64,000 bases of DNA from Craterostigma plantagineum (GCA_027422505.1 JAPQWV010000357.1:310001-374000), one strand, 5' to 3'; shown: positions 43,184 to 55,297, counted from the first letter of the stretch. Made by a program: numbers and translations. Notes: a model not told the origin generated them from the sequence alone.

Positions 43184-46123
43184 ATGTCTACCACGAATGA
43201 CATCTCCATAGTGGGCTCCGACACCAGGCCTCCGATGCTGCGACAAGGCGACTACAGTATATGGACAAACCGCTTCCTCACGTTCATTAGAAACAAAGGC
43301 GCACCACTCTCTCAATACCTTCTGGACTCCATCTTCAATGGCCCAGCCCAGTTCTGGACAATCGTCCCTGCACAACCAAACGCAAATCCTCCCATGGATG
43401 AACGCCGCATTCCTAGAGGTCCCATCAATGAGGATGAACTGGCTCGGGAACAGGCCGACGAGACTGCCAAAGGATACCTCTTCCAGGCTTTAGGAAACGA
43501 GGTCTATGGTCACGTTGAGTGCTGCACAACTGCCAAGGAAATATGGGATGAACTTGCAGAAATTATGGCAGGCACAACTGAAAGTGCTCAGGGGAGGAAA
43601 TCAGCATGTCTCTCGCAGTATGAACACTTCCAGGCCTATGAAGGAGAGGAACTGCGTGACACATACCTCCGATACTTGAAGGTCATCAATGAACTCAAAA
43701 AGGCCAGGATCTCGAGGGACAAATTCGACATCAACAACCGCTTCCTTGGTAGCCTCAAACCACACTGGGGCAATGCAATCGTGATGATGATTCAGAGTAA
43801 GGACCTCTCGAACACTTCCATCCATGCTCTTTATGACAGTCTGTCTGCCTATGCCCCTTATGTGCAACCACAGTCCACCAACACTCGAGTCGACCCACTA
43901 GCACTCCTCTCGAACAAAACCAATGAACGATCTTCCACCACTAAGACCAAACAGAACAAAGGAAAGCTACCAGCTGCTGTATCTGACACCTCTTCAGGAT
44001 CCGAAGCCGACACAGAATCAGATGAAGATGTTCGTGACATACGCAAGCAACTGGCAATGCTCACTAAGTTGGTCTCAAAGAAGATCGGGAAAAAATCCTC
44101 ATCCTCCTCCAATCGCCAAAGAACCTATAGCGGCACCAAAAAGACGACTCCCACGGAGGACACTAAGCCAACAAAGAAAGCAGAGGACTCCGCACCTCAA
44201 AAGTCTGTGAAGTGCTTTCGGTGTGGAAAGCCAGGCCACTTTGCCAAAGAATGCCACGCCCCACGCGTGAAGGACTCCGGGTACTATGACCGAAAGGCCA
44301 GAATGACCCGCAAGATGGAAAGTGGGAAAGCCCTACTCACTGAAGAAGCTGAATGGGTGAATGACACTTCAGAAGACGAGGAGCCTAAGGATGAAGATTG
44401 CTGCATGGCAAGGCTGGTCGAACATGACGAGGACGAGGAGATGGGTCACACCGGTGAAAACACAGCTAAGACTCCTACCAACGCTGAGTCTGAGGTACGA
44501 ATCTCGCAACTTGATGATGTGTTTAATCACCGACACGCCATTAAGAATCCCACAGTAGACGCTAGGGATTATGATGAACTTAGGCTAAAATTTGAAAATA
44601 ATTATACCTTACTTAGTCTAAAAGTAGAAGAACTTGCCTGGGCAAACGAACGTCTAATAGCCTCTGAAGCGTTAGTCAAACGTCTGCAAAGTAAGAACAA
44701 ACAAAGTGAGACTAAGGTTAAGGAAACTACACTAGCCATTAGTTCATGTGAAACTTCTCGCCTCCTGACGGCCGCCCAATACGAACTGCTCACAAAGGAA
44801 AGAGTTAGGCTATACCGCAAGGTGAAAGAACTTGAAGAGCAACTTCACCTTAGGAAAAAGGCAGCAAACATCTTATGTCTATTAAACCAACCAGCTGAAA
44901 CAGAATTCTACGACGCCCGGATGGGAATCGGACTGGCCACCAACTGCGATCCAACGCCGCTAATTGTCAAAAGGTATAACATGTACAGTACAACATTCCT
45001 AAAAACAAGGACAGGGACTCCCTCTCAGCTCATGCCTTTTGTAAGATCCTCCTCCACCATGCTGTCAGAAGAAAAGAGGAAACAGAACATACTTTGCGCA
45101 GAGATCGCATACGATTACACAGAACTGAATGCTAATGATAAGACTAGAAAGTCCTCACTATCTGAAGACATCAAATCTCAGTTCCCAACCGAAGAACAGG
45201 AAATCGCTCTCCGAGAAGCACTTTCTCGCATCTATGTCCCAGAGAAACTTCTGGTCATAGCAGAACTAGAACGAACCATAGAAGTAGAGCGAAAAGCCTT
45301 TGCAAAAGAGCGAGAAGATCTACTTTATAAAATCTTTACCCTAGAACAATCTCGTAATACGAACGAACCTTCTACGTCAAGTCAAGTACCCGATTCTCAA
45401 ACATGTAAATGTAAGAGGACGGCGAAGATGACTCCTGAAGCCGACATATGTTCTAACACTAACTCTAGTATTCTTATGGATACAGGGAATGTGAGTTCGA
45501 CGTCTCTGGAAGGGAGTTCGTACCAGATAAAGGAGAATCCGCTCTTCGATGACAAGAAGAAAAGACCATCCTATATTCATTCTTCCTCTCTATGTACTGA
45601 ATCCCAATGTCCTAAGGTCGTAGACAATTATGTTGCCAAAACTCATCTCTCTTTTGCCAAGCTTATGTCTATGTGCTGCTGCAATGAATTTGTTCTTCCA
45701 CGCTTCCATGAATACGAAACACATGAACACGCAACACTCCGACCACGCAAGCGAAGTTCATCTACGACGTCCTTGAATTCGCCCATCTCGCCTAAACCTA
45801 AGGTTAAGCGAAAACGCCTCTCGCCGTCAAACGCAAACTCACCTACTACTCGCAAACCAAAGGCGACCAAAACCGAAGCGCGAAAACAACAACCACATTC
45901 CACACACCATTTCATGTATAAGGCACCATACATGCAAGCACAAGTTAGGAAAATATGGGTTAGAAAAACCATAATCCCGCCTAATCAAACAAAGGACAAA
46001 GGGAAAGCTAAATTAGAATCGACGCCATCTGATTTAGAAACCACATTTCCCTTTAAGCGCATGAAAACTTTACTTGTATCACAAGATAGCCCCGTCCGAA
46101 TACGGGGATCCAACGTTTGCTGA
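43184..46123 (+). CDS. gag: gag, element F (979 aa)
   Basis: The N-terminal copia gag domain spans residues about 15-240 (DYSIWTNRFLTFIRNKG, ALGNEVYGHVECCTTAKEIW, NNRFLGSLKPHWGNAI). An acidic Ser-rich linker follows, then a CCHC knuckle (CFRCGKPGHFAKEC, about 344-357). A very long C-terminal extension of about 600 residues follows, with coiled-coil-like stretches (about 465-560 and 690-730) and a basic Ser/Pro tail. Long gag extensions are a Sirevirus trait, some of which bind dynein light chain 8. A PDSQT motif near residue 735 is a weak candidate for that. It ends with TGA directly followed by TAA, in the same frame as pol. It forms particles and packages RNA. Confidence 0.93.
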   Translation: MSTTNDISIVGSDTRPPMLRQGDYSIWTNRFLTFIRNKGAPLSQYLLDSIFNGPAQFWTIVPAQPNANPPMDERRIPRGPINEDELAREQADETAKGYLFQALGNEVYGHVECCTTAKEIWDELAEIMAGTTESAQGRKSACLSQYEHFQAYEGEELRDTYLRYLKVINELKKARISRDKFDINNRFLGSLKPHWGNAIVMMIQSKDLSNTSIHALYDSLSAYAPYVQPQSTNTRVDPLALLSNKTNERSSTTKTKQNKGKLPAAVSDTSSGSEADTESDEDVRDIRKQLAMLTKLVSKKIGKKSSSSSNRQRTYSGTKKTTPTEDTKPTKKAEDSAPQKSVKCFRCGKPGHFAKECHAPRVKDSGYYDRKARMTRKMESGKALLTEEAEWVNDTSEDEEPKDEDCCMARLVEHDEDEEMGHTGENTAKTPTNAESEVRISQLDDVFNHRHAIKNPTVDARDYDELRLKFENNYTLLSLKVEELAWANERLIASEALVKRLQSKNKQSETKVKETTLAISSCETSRLLTAAQYELLTKERVRLYRKVKELEEQLHLRKKAANILCLLNQPAETEFYDARMGIGLATNCDPTPLIVKRYNMYSTTFLKTRTGTPSQLMPFVRSSSTMLSEEKRKQNILCAEIAYDYTELNANDKTRKSSLSEDIKSQFPTEEQEIALREALSRIYVPEKLLVIAELERTIEVERKAFAKEREDLLYKIFTLEQSRNTNEPSTSSQVPDSQTCKCKRTAKMTPEADICSNTNSSILMDTGNVSSTSLEGSSYQIKENPLFDDKKKRPSYIHSSSLCTESQCPKVVDNYVAKTHLSFAKLMSMCCCNEFVLPRFHEYETHEHATLRPRKRSSSTTSLNSPISPKPKVKRKRLSPSNANSPTTRKPKATKTEARKQQPHSTHHFMYKAPYMQAQVRKIWVRKTIIPPNQTKDKGKAKLESTPSDLETTFPFKRMKTLLVSQDSPVRIRGSNVC

Positions 46124-46132
46124 TAATTGCAG
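46121..46132 (+). promoter_or_regulatory. gag/pol boundary: double stop followed by a splice-acceptor-like sequence
   Basis: TGA TAA TTG CAG G: two adjacent stops in the shared gag-pol frame, then TTGCAG|G, which resembles a plant 3' splice site. pol continues in the same frame immediately after. Translation through two stops is unlikely, so splicing, re-initiation or a defect are the options. Confidence 0.5.
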
Positions 46133-49100
46133 GTCTGTCATGTGTGGTATCTAGACTCGGGTTGCTCCACACACATGACAGGGAATATGGAGCTGTTGAG
46201 CAACTTCTCCGAGCGCTATCTCGGAAGGGTCTCCTTCGGAAACGGTCAAATGGCACCAATTCTAGGAACTGGCGATCTCGTGCACGATAAACTGACAATC
46301 AAGGGCATCTCCTATGTCGTGGGTTTGAGCTACAATCTCTTCAGCATTGGTCGATTCTGCGACAAAGGATACAAGGTTCTCTTCGAATCTGACATCTGCA
46401 GCATTATGAATGCCTCAGGACAATCTCTTCTTTCTGGAACGCGCACGTCTCACCTTTACGTGCTCAACCTCACGACCTCTCGACCAGTATGCCTTCTCTC
46501 TCGAGCCGCACCCAAGTTGAACGATTTGTGGCACCGTCGTCTTTCACATCTCAACTTCAAGACCATCAACAAACTGCGTCAGAATAAACTCGTCAACGGT
46601 CTACCCCAACTGACATATCATAAGGAACACCTCTGCTCTGCCTGTGAATTGGGGAAGATGAAGCGCTCGTCCCATGTCTCTAAGGAAACACCGTCCTCTA
46701 AGCTCATCCTCGAACTCTTACATATGGATCTATTTGGCCCAAAGTCTACGGCCACACTCGGAGGAAGACGGTATATTCTGGTGATAGTCGACGATTTTTC
46801 ACGCTACACGTGGACGAAACTCATTCGTACAAAGGATGAAGTTCCTGATATAATCATTGAGTTTGTTGTTACATCCCAAACACTCCATCAACAGAAGGTT
46901 CGGATTATCAGAAGTGACAACGGAACTGAGTTTAAGAACAAAAAGCTCAGTGATTTCTATGCCAGTCAGGGCATCACTCAGCAGTTCTCAGCTGTGAAGA
47001 CACCGGAACAGAATGGTGTCGTTGAGCGCAAGAACAGGACACTAGTTGAAGCTGCAAGGACTCTTCTCATCCAATCCGGACTTCCTCATTCTCTTTGGGG
47101 TGAAGCTATTCAAACGGCTTGCTACACACAGAACCGGGCTTCCATTCACAAGAGATTCAACCGCACCCCATACGAGATGCTGAATAACCGTCGTATTCCA
47201 GATATATCTTATCTAAGGGTCTTCGGTTGCCGATGTTTTGTGGCCAATGATCGCCAACATCTTGGGAAGCTTGATCCAAAAGCTCTTGAAGGCATCTTTG
47301 TTGGATATTCACTAAATTCAAAGGCATACAGAGTCTATCTTAAGGAGAAACGGTCAGTAATAGAAAGCATGAATGTCTCTTTTGACGAAAGCGAAGGCGA
47401 TCTCATAGCTTCTGGCCATATCAGTCCAGAACCAGGTCTTCTACAGACGTTGACAAAAGGTCAATCTTCAACGGCGGGAACGTCCTCATCTGAGGGCAAT
47501 TGTGGCGAACTGGATCTCGATCTGCTCTTCGAGTACTTCTACCCAGTTCACAAGACTCCCGTCGCCACCACTCAACCTACCGCTGCACCCACTCCACATA
47601 CACCACCAGCTACCGGCAATAACGTCGTCCCTCCAAACCTGGATGCTCTCAATGAAGACGACATATTACCCAACCCGGGGAATATTGCTGATTCTGATGC
47701 AGAACCCTCTCAATTCAATACGATTGAGATCTCTTCTTCAGACACCGGGTCCCAATCTAATGAGCTTCAAGTAGACACTAATGCGGCCAGCTCCTCACAA
47801 ACCAACGTGCCACTTTGGGCTCGCTCTCACCCTACCGATCAGATTATTGGGGATCCCACATCCGGTGTTTCAACACGTTCGGCTACGATGAATGAAAGTT
47901 TGTTTGCTTGCTATCTCAGTCAAGTCGAACCATCACGAGTAGCTGAAGCTCTCAACGATCCTGATTGGCTGATTGCAATGCAGGAGGAAATAAATCAGTT
48001 TGAACGCCTACAAGTTTGGGAACTCGTCCCACGACCTCACAATAGATCCATTATCGGCACAAAATGGATCTTTAAAAACAAAAAGGATGAAGATGGTGTT
48101 GTTATTCGCAACAAAGCAAGACTTGTGGCTAAGGGGTATAACCAACAAGAAGGCATCGACTACGATGAAACCTTTGCCCCAGTTGCCAGGATCGAAGCCA
48201 TACGAATGTTTCTTGCCTTTGCTGCTCACAAGAACTTTAAAGTCTACCAAATGGACGTGAAGACGGCATTTCTGAATGGATTTCTCAAAGAAGAAGTGTA
48301 CGTTGATCAACCTGAAGGGTTCTTGAGCGAAGAGTTTCCTCATCACGTATATCGACTCTACAAGGCCCTCTACGGACTAAAACAGGCTCCCCGGGCTTGG
48401 TATGACGTCCTCTCAGATTTCCTCGTTCAGTCTGGATTCAAGAAAGGATCTCTGGATACAACCCTCTTCACCAAGCGGAGTGGCCCGGACATCATGATTG
48501 TACAGATTTATGTCGATGATATCATTTTTGGATCAACTGAACCACAACTATGTGAAGAGTTCGCAGAATTGATGAAGGAAAAATTTGAAATGAGTATGAT
48601 GAGCGAGCTGAATTTCTTTCTTGGTCTTCAAGTAAAGCAACTCCCCGACGGAATCTTCATCAACCAGTCCAAGTACATCCATGACATCCTCGAGAAATAT
48701 GGAATGAAGGATGCTAAGACTGCTGCAACACCTATGTCTCCCTCTGGCCGACCCGATGCGGACCCATCTGGTGCTCCTGTTGACCAAACCATCTATCGAG
48801 GAATAATAGGATCTCTTCTGTACCTCACTGCTAGTCGACCAGATATCGTTCTCTCGACAGGAATCTGCGCTCGTTTCCAGGCAACACCAAAGGAATCCCA
48901 CCTCACTGCTGTTAAAAGGATTCTCCGCTATCTCAGAGGGACACCTAATCTGGGTTTGTGGTACCCCACTAAATCGGACTTCAAGCTGGTTGGATTCTCT
49001 GACTCGGATTATGCAGGATGCAAGATGGACAGAAAAAGCACCTCTGGAGCTGCACACTTCCTGGGCGGTAAACTCGTAAGTTGGTCGTCTCGAAAACAAA

Positions 49101-49456
49101 ACTGTGTCTCAACTTCGTCGACGGAGGCAGAATATGTCGCCGCCGCTAGTTGCTGTTCACAGCTTTTGTGGATGAGAACCCAACTACGAGATTTTAATAT
49201 TCATATTGATAAAATTCCCATTTATTGTGACTCAAAAAGTGCTATTGCGATGACAAGTAATCCGGTACACCACTCTAGAACAAAACACATAGATATTCGT
49301 CACCACTTCATCAAAGAACATGTAGAACAAGGGACAATTGAATTGCACTACGTCACAACCGAAGACCAACTGGCCGACATTTTCACAAAACCGTTGGATA
49401 TCAAACGATTCCAACACCTAGTGACTATGTTGGGCATGTTGAATATTCAGTTGTGA
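46127..49456 (+). CDS. pol: pol, element F (protease, integrase, RT, RNase H)
   Basis: This open frame follows gag in the same frame and encodes the copia polyprotein in order. Domains are aspartic protease ([13 protein letters not shown], residues about 6-18), GAG-pre-integrase and HHCC ([29 protein letters not shown]), integrase D-D-E ([45 protein letters not shown]), RT ([51 protein letters not shown], catalytic YVDDIIFGS) and RNase H ([28 protein letters not shown]). It has no internal stop or frameshift. The first Met codon in frame is just inside the protease motif, so pol is expected to be made as an extension of gag. Confidence 0.95.
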   Translation: MQVCHVWYLDSGCSTHMTGNMELLSNFSERYLGRVSFGNGQMAPILGTGDLVHDKLTIKGISYVVGLSYNLFSIGRFCDKGYKVLFESDICSIMNASGQSLLSGTRTSHLYVLNLTTSRPVCLLSRAAPKLNDLWHRRLSHLNFKTINKLRQNKLVNGLPQLTYHKEHLCSACELGKMKRSSHVSKETPSSKLILELLHMDLFGPKSTATLGGRRYILVIVDDFSRYTWTKLIRTKDEVPDIIIEFVVTSQTLHQQKVRIIRSDNGTEFKNKKLSDFYASQGITQQFSAVKTPEQNGVVERKNRTLVEAARTLLIQSGLPHSLWGEAIQTACYTQNRASIHKRFNRTPYEMLNNRRIPDISYLRVFGCRCFVANDRQHLGKLDPKALEGIFVGYSLNSKAYRVYLKEKRSVIESMNVSFDESEGDLIASGHISPEPGLLQTLTKGQSSTAGTSSSEGNCGELDLDLLFEYFYPVHKTPVATTQPTAAPTPHTPPATGNNVVPPNLDALNEDDILPNPGNIADSDAEPSQFNTIEISSSDTGSQSNELQVDTNAASSSQTNVPLWARSHPTDQIIGDPTSGVSTRSATMNESLFACYLSQVEPSRVAEALNDPDWLIAMQEEINQFERLQVWELVPRPHNRSIIGTKWIFKNKKDEDGVVIRNKARLVAKGYNQQEGIDYDETFAPVARIEAIRMFLAFAAHKNFKVYQMDVKTAFLNGFLKEEVYVDQPEGFLSEEFPHHVYRLYKALYGLKQAPRAWYDVLSDFLVQSGFKKGSLDTTLFTKRSGPDIMIVQIYVDDIIFGSTEPQLCEEFAELMKEKFEMSMMSELNFFLGLQVKQLPDGIFINQSKYIHDILEKYGMKDAKTAATPMSPSGRPDADPSGAPVDQTIYRGIIGSLLYLTASRPDIVLSTGICARFQATPKESHLTAVKRILRYLRGTPNLGLWYPTKSDFKLVGFSDSDYAGCKMDRKSTSGAAHFLGGKLVSWSSRKQNCVSTSSTEAEYVAAASCCSQLLWMRTQLRDFNIHIDKIPIYCDSKSAIAMTSNPVHHSRTKHIDIRHHFIKEHVEQGTIELHYVTTEDQLADIFTKPLDIKRFQHLVTMLGMLNIQL

Positions 49457-49563
49457 TCAATCGTCTCTACATGAACTTTGATTAAGTATACATATTTCCT
49501 TTCCACTTCACTCTATTATCTATGTGTCTTCTGAATTTTTATGTGTCTTCTGGATTATGTCTG

Positions 49564-49692
49564 TTGAGGGGGAGTTTTTAGATTAAGGGGGAGCGTTTGA
49601 TATTTCGTTATTTAAAACGGGAATTTTTCGATTAAGGGGGAGCGTCTGATATTTCATTATTTAAAACGGGAAGTTTTACGATTAAGGGGGAG
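49564..49692 (+). repeat. Cluster of four polypurine-tract-like repeats after F pol
   Basis: GAGGGGGAG and three AAGGGGGAG tracts lie at about 49566, 49584, 49633 and 49683, carried by a degenerate unit of about 49 bp with TGATATTTCRTTATTTAAAA. Multiple tracts in this position are described for Sireviruses. Confidence 0.85.
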
Positions 49693-49739
49693 TTTGTCTT
49701 AGTTTTCATTATTTAAAAAAAAAAAAAAATTGGGTTGAA

Positions 49740-51480
49740 ATTTTAAAGTCTGGTCAAACTGAGTCAAAATCGGACCGATCAAAACATTTTTGGGCTGAAT
49801 TTAAAATTTTCAAGTCAAAATTGGGACCAAGTCCGCGAAATTCAGCTAAGCTGAATTTTTGACCAAGCCCGCGAAATTTCGGCCCATTTACTCAAAAATT
49901 TCGCATGCACAGTATACAATCGTAAAACCCCAAAACCCTTCACATTTTTCACTTCCCTAAAAATCCCGAGAAAAATTCAAAAATTTCGCAAACCCTATTT
50001 CAAACTTTCGCATCTCTCCGCATCGTCGTCATCATCAAAATCTGCATTCAAACTTCGTTTCCTGCTAAATCCATCATCGCAAATCAGCTTTTCGGTATGA
50101 ATACATCTTAAATAGCCCAATTTATGTTCGATTTTACCCTGTTTTGCCCGTTTTAATTAAATTTGCTTGGTTAGGGTTAAAACTTTCTCCGCTCTGAATC
50201 GAACGCATGTTAGATTTTTGATGTTTAATAATCCCAAATATGCTTTGCCCATCTGATTTCGAGTCGATTAAGTCCAGATTATCGTATTTTGGTTAAGATT
50301 TGCGTGGGTCTAAGGCAAAAATTCATCGCGTCATTTCGAACGTTTAAACACCATGTTCTTCACTGCGAAAATTTTCTGAGAAATTGCTTTAAATGTTAAA
50401 TTCCGCGAAAGTTTTTCAGAAAAATGATAGAATTTTCGCAGCTACAGTGAGATACATACCGCGAAAGTTTTCACTGAAATTTCTCATGTTCAAAATTCCG
50501 TGCTACAGTATGCATAATCCTGCGAAAATTGTATCCGAGAAAATTTTCTGAAAATTACCTTTAACATTGATTTTTTCGCGGCTACAGTGAGTAAAATCCC
50601 GCGAAGTTTTTATGCGAGAAAAATTTTTCCATATGTCATAATTTTCGCTGCTACAGTAAGCCATACCACGCGAAATTTTCGCACCCTTCACTCCATATCA
50701 CATCTTTTCGCATACGAAACCTTTCTCAATGCGTAATTTCCATAATATGCGAAAATCCTCATTACATGCGAAAAAATTTGGACAAACTGGAAATTTTCTC
50801 AACTTGCGAAATTCTTATACTTGCACACTCAATCTGCGAAATTTCTCACGTCATGACTCTTTCATATAACTTGCGAAAACTTTCCGTTCTTGCGAAAATT
50901 TCTATGAACTCACACTTGCGAAAATTCCTCATGACTTGTCTATGTGCTCATACTTGCGAAATTTCATTCAATCTGCGAAAATTTACCCTCAATACGTGAT
51001 TTACAAGACTTGCGAAAATTCACGTTATATGCAAAAATTTTTGTACAACTTGCGAAATTCCTTCACTTGCGAAAATTTTCCTTTCATGCGAAAATTTCTA
51101 TGAACTAACACTTGCGAAAATTTCTCATGACTTGTCTATGTGCTCATATTTGCGAAATTTCATTCAATCTGCGAAAATTTCTCTCACCGTGTTCATGAGT
51201 TATAATCTGCGAAATTTTCAATTACATGCGAAAATTCTATCTGAATGCGAAATTACTTCAACATGAGAAAATTTCTTAAGTTGCGATTTTTTTTTCATTG
51301 CACGCGAAAAAGTTTTTACAATGTGCGAGACCTCTTAACTTGAAAAAATTTTCATACTTGCTAAATTTTCAACAAAATGCGAAAATTTTCAAATTTCAAA
51401 TCTTAACAACTATGTCAAAGGGACCCTATATTAGCTAATATGTGAATTCTTTTCCTATATATAATTTTGGGCAATTCTAT
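49740..51480 (+). repeat. TGCGAAAATTT motif array between F pol and ORF3
   Basis: About 1.7 kb is non-coding, dominated from about 49830 by GCGAAA motifs followed by TTT or ATTTT (several dozen), in part self-complementary (GCGAAATTTTCGC near 50668). The motif is essentially that of the F leader (41830-42900), so the same array type recurs in two untranslated parts of one element. Confidence 0.8.
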
Positions 51481-51538
51481 GTCTAGTTCTGTCATTCTCG
51501 TGACACTAATCATCTTATAATTATTGTCAAGCACAGAA

Positions 51539-54500
51539 ATGACGGACAAAGACCAAAGTACACTCGAGGCACTTGAGCAGGCTGCAATCCAAAGAGAGGT
51601 CACTCGCATCGAACTCCATGCGCGTACCTATGTCCCACCACCGGAGGAGATTTTTTCACTAAGTCAATGGGCGGCCCTGGTACCCAACAACTACAAGGTG
51701 GACTTGGACAGTTTTCGGTGCGATGCCCCTGTTATTGTAGAGATTCTCAAAGGGCACCCACTTCGCCACGCCCTCACTCATGGCGAACCAGAAGCACAGG
51801 TGTACCTTCAACAATTCTGGCACACGCTGCAGATTGCTGGACCGCTACGCCTTGCCAAGACCTTATCAGCCCAAATCGACCAAGAAACGGTGGTCCTCAC
51901 TCCCAGAATACTCTAAGAAGTTCTTCAACTCCCGGTCTACTCACCATACGATCCACCACCAACTCACGACCAACTCATTGAAGACATCGACAGACTGGGC
52001 TATCAACCAGATGCTAAGAAGAAGAAAGGCCCACTTGTCCTCAGTGAAGTCACGACCCGCAATCTACCACAACCCTGGCGGACTCTGTACCTGCTGGTGA
52101 ACAAGTGTATGTCTGGAAAGCATGCTGGTCAGGATCGCGGAAACATTCAAATCCTCACAATCATGACCGGCATCGCTCACAACCGCAAGTACAACTACGC
52201 CGACATCATCTGGGTGGACCTAGTCTCGATGATCCAGCGACGCGACCGGGAAATCGCCAAGGGAGTCACGAACCGGTTCATCCCATACATGCGATGGCTC
52301 CCAGCTCTGATCAAGCACTTCCGCCTGCACTCAACCAACATCCGCATCCGTCCGGCAGCAGAGCACTTCTAAATCCCAACTGTCGAGAAGTTCGCCAAGA
52401 AGAACACACCGGCGAAGGATCGACACGCAATGGTGATTCCGGACGACGTGCTCGCCTACGCCAACCAGACCAACCCGCACGTCCAAGAATACCGTGCCTC
52501 AACCGCATCCTTCCGTGAAACCCCTCACCCTCTATCCACTGTCCCTACGGAGCAGATCAACCCCCCTGCTCCTAACCTCGGGACTAGCCAAACCCCCACC
52601 ACCACCTCCAAAAAGTCATCGAGTCACGCTGCATCCTCTTCCACCCGCGTTCCGAAAAAACGGGCGCGTAAGGATGACGTAAGCCGTCCCACGGAGCGTC
52701 GATCGAAACAAAAACACGATCGACCTCCTCAGCCACAAATAAGCCGAGCCGAACCAATAGGTACAGGAGGTGATGTGTTCACCTCCCGAGTAGAAGACGT
52801 GGCATCTGGCTCAACCACGCAAACAACCCCACCAACCCACTTATCTTCCTCTCTACAGGAAGGTATTTCATTGCACGAGGAGCCACGTATACCATCGACA
52901 TCCCACTTGGAGATGATCGATGTTGAAACAAGCAGTCCCTCGCCTCAGACTGCATCCTCTTCATGCACATCGAGTCTAGTGCCCTCACTCCCCATAATTT
53001 CTTGCGTTTCTAGGCCACATACACCTCTTACCGCACCACAGAGTCTTCGTGACCCTGTCAGAACGCTCGCTGATGTCTCTGTGACTGAGAGCGGAAGACC
53101 TAGCACGGCCAACATCACAACAACCGTGAGCCTAGGCCATCATTCGACTGAGTCTGTCTCATCGATGATGCCAACGGGAAGTCTGAGTGACCCCGTCTTT
53201 TCCAGTCCTGTGCAAACGGGCGGCCGATCGGCTATATTCACCGAGTCGGTGTCAGTTGGAGTTCTTCGTGATTCCAACTTGTTAGATTTACCCCACTTCG
53301 TCACCGAGGCCGCGCTAGAGACACGTCTTCAAGAGTTTGCAAAGACTCTTGAGGCGTCGATTTTAGACAAAGTCTACGCGCGTCTCGAAGCGTCCACGAT
53401 CGACAAAGGCAAAGGTGTGGCCCCGGAGACGCCACCACCGAAGCAAAATGAGGACGCGGACGTTGTTCTCTCCTCCATTTCCGCCAAGGAGCTCTTCTAC
53501 ATCCTCAGAGCTAGATTTGAGTCAATGACGGAACTCGACGAGGAGGAACATCAGATGAAGAAGATAATGTTGCAACCAATGTCTTGCCGCACTCTAGGCG
53601 AGACGAGCAGGATCAGGCGCGACGATCAAGACGATGATCAAGATCGCCGCGAGGGGGAGATGAATAGGCAGCTTGGCGCACAACCTCAAGGACTCGTACA
53701 ATCGACGCCGCCCTTCTCCTCTGGACCTGAAACGGCACCCGCAACAGAAACCTCACACCCCACTAAACAAAAATCCCATCCCATCAACCCCGAGTCATTA
53801 ACCAAATCACCCTCACCACTAACCATCACCGTCTCAGAAACTCTAATCGTCACATCGACATTAGAGACCACCTCCACACCGTCTCCACCCACCAACACAG
53901 AACCTCTAACTGTCACATCGACGTTAGAGGCCACCACCACATCTACGCCACCAATTACCCAAATCATCCTTGCCAAAACCATCACCTCAACCGAACCACC
54001 TGAATCTCCACCACAACCTTCCCCACAATCCACAAACTCCTCCGAAGCAACAATCTCGCCATCACATAGCCATACCCCTCTCGACATCGATCCCAACCTG
54101 GCTTCCGAGGATGTCTACTGTGCACAAAACGAGATCGAGGCCTACATCTTCAACGATGAATGGCTGTACACACCCGCCGATGCAGTAGCAGCCAGGAAGC
54201 TGGTGGAAAACGCTCGACGTCTGCTAATGGAAGCCTCGCTCACGCTGATCAACACCGCAGACGACGAGAACGGAGAGGAGTACGACGCTGAACCGGCCGA
54301 GCTCGAGAACATCCTTCAATTCCAAGCGCAGCAAACTGAGGCCCCTGCTGCTCAAACGGATGTGCCCACGGTGGATATACCGGAAGCACCGTGGGAAAAC
54401 AAAAAAATCACCGCGCCATTTCAGGAAGAAATCAGGAAGAGGATCTGGCGGCGCAAGGAGAAGATCGTCACCACCTTCGATGAGTATGAGCTGATGAACA

Positions 54501-55240
54501 TCCAAGGTTGGAGCGAGAGAAAGAAGCAACTCTATCGATGGAGCCTTCTGTGCCACAAATGCACGGATAGGACGCTGTCAGATGAGGAAAACATCGCTCA
54601 GGAAATGAGTCGAGCCCCCATCTGCAAAGTCACTGACCTCCGCCAAGAGTCCAAAGGACCTGTCCATTACCCGGTATTCACGGTAATGAGGCAGGATGAG
54701 AGCTACTGTGAAGTCAGTGAGGCGGACTTCAAGTTTCTGCGCCTGAGCGACCTATACAGCATGCTGGAATCCCTGAAACAGTTCAGACTCGTCCTCAGAA
54801 GCTCTGGACATCTCGTACGTGCTGAACCGGTCACCATGGGATATGTGGCTATCAAGCGCCACATGCTCCGACAGGTCAGATTCTACGCCACCCACGATCT
54901 GCAGATGGCGGTGGAACATAATCTGAAGAAGGTGAACCTAACTCGACCATCTTTCAAGAACGCAGACGACTATCGAGATGATCCGGCGGTCGCCTACTCG
55001 AACTACAAGGGAAAGATGAGGCTCCTACGCTGCTCCGAAGTGGCAAAATTCTCAGATGGAACGCTCACCATCATCCAAGACAAACTCATGAGAATTTGCC
55101 GTATCCTTTCGGAAGAAGATCCCCTGTGCCGATCCAAGTTCGCGAAGCTCATTGACGCTATAGCCGATAGAATGGTTCTTCGAAGGAATCTCCGCGCCTT
55201 CGAGTTCAAACTAGGGCTTCGCGAAACTCTCACACGTTAA
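51539..55240 (+). pseudogene. Element F third ORF, two in-frame stops (about 1230 codons)
   Basis: One reading frame runs from the ATG at 51539 to TAA at 55238-55240. It is interrupted by TAA at 51914-51916 and 52370-52372, with no frameshift. The N-terminal domain (residues about 1-290) contains HPLRHALTHGEPEAQVYLQQ and FWHTLQIAGPL and resembles, from memory, proteins encoded beside copia elements in other eudicots. A long Ser/Thr/Pro-rich segment follows (about 300-860), then a charged C-terminal domain (about 930-1230; KKQLYRWSLLCHKC, HYPVFTVMRQDESYC). I see no signal peptide or membrane helix, so an envelope role is not supported. The related fragment at 10488-10854 has a sense codon at the first stop. 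Its function is unknown. Confidence 0.85.
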
Positions 55241-55281
55241 TCCACCATCCCAACGCCCAAGATCAAGACTTCCAACAATTG

Positions 55282-55297
55282 ACACAAAGGGGGTGAT
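55282..55297 (+). other. Polypurine tract, element F
   Basis: ACACAAAGGGGGTGAT sits directly before the 3' LTR and is the plus-strand primer for the final LTR. Confidence 0.85.

Noticed and set aside
48548..49099. 183-codon minus-strand open frame opposite F pol
   Set aside because: It is antisense to the intact RT/RNase H frame, with no domain.
51539..55240. Envelope protein
   Set aside because: No signal peptide, membrane helix or coat-protein feature is visible; the position after pol alone is not enough.
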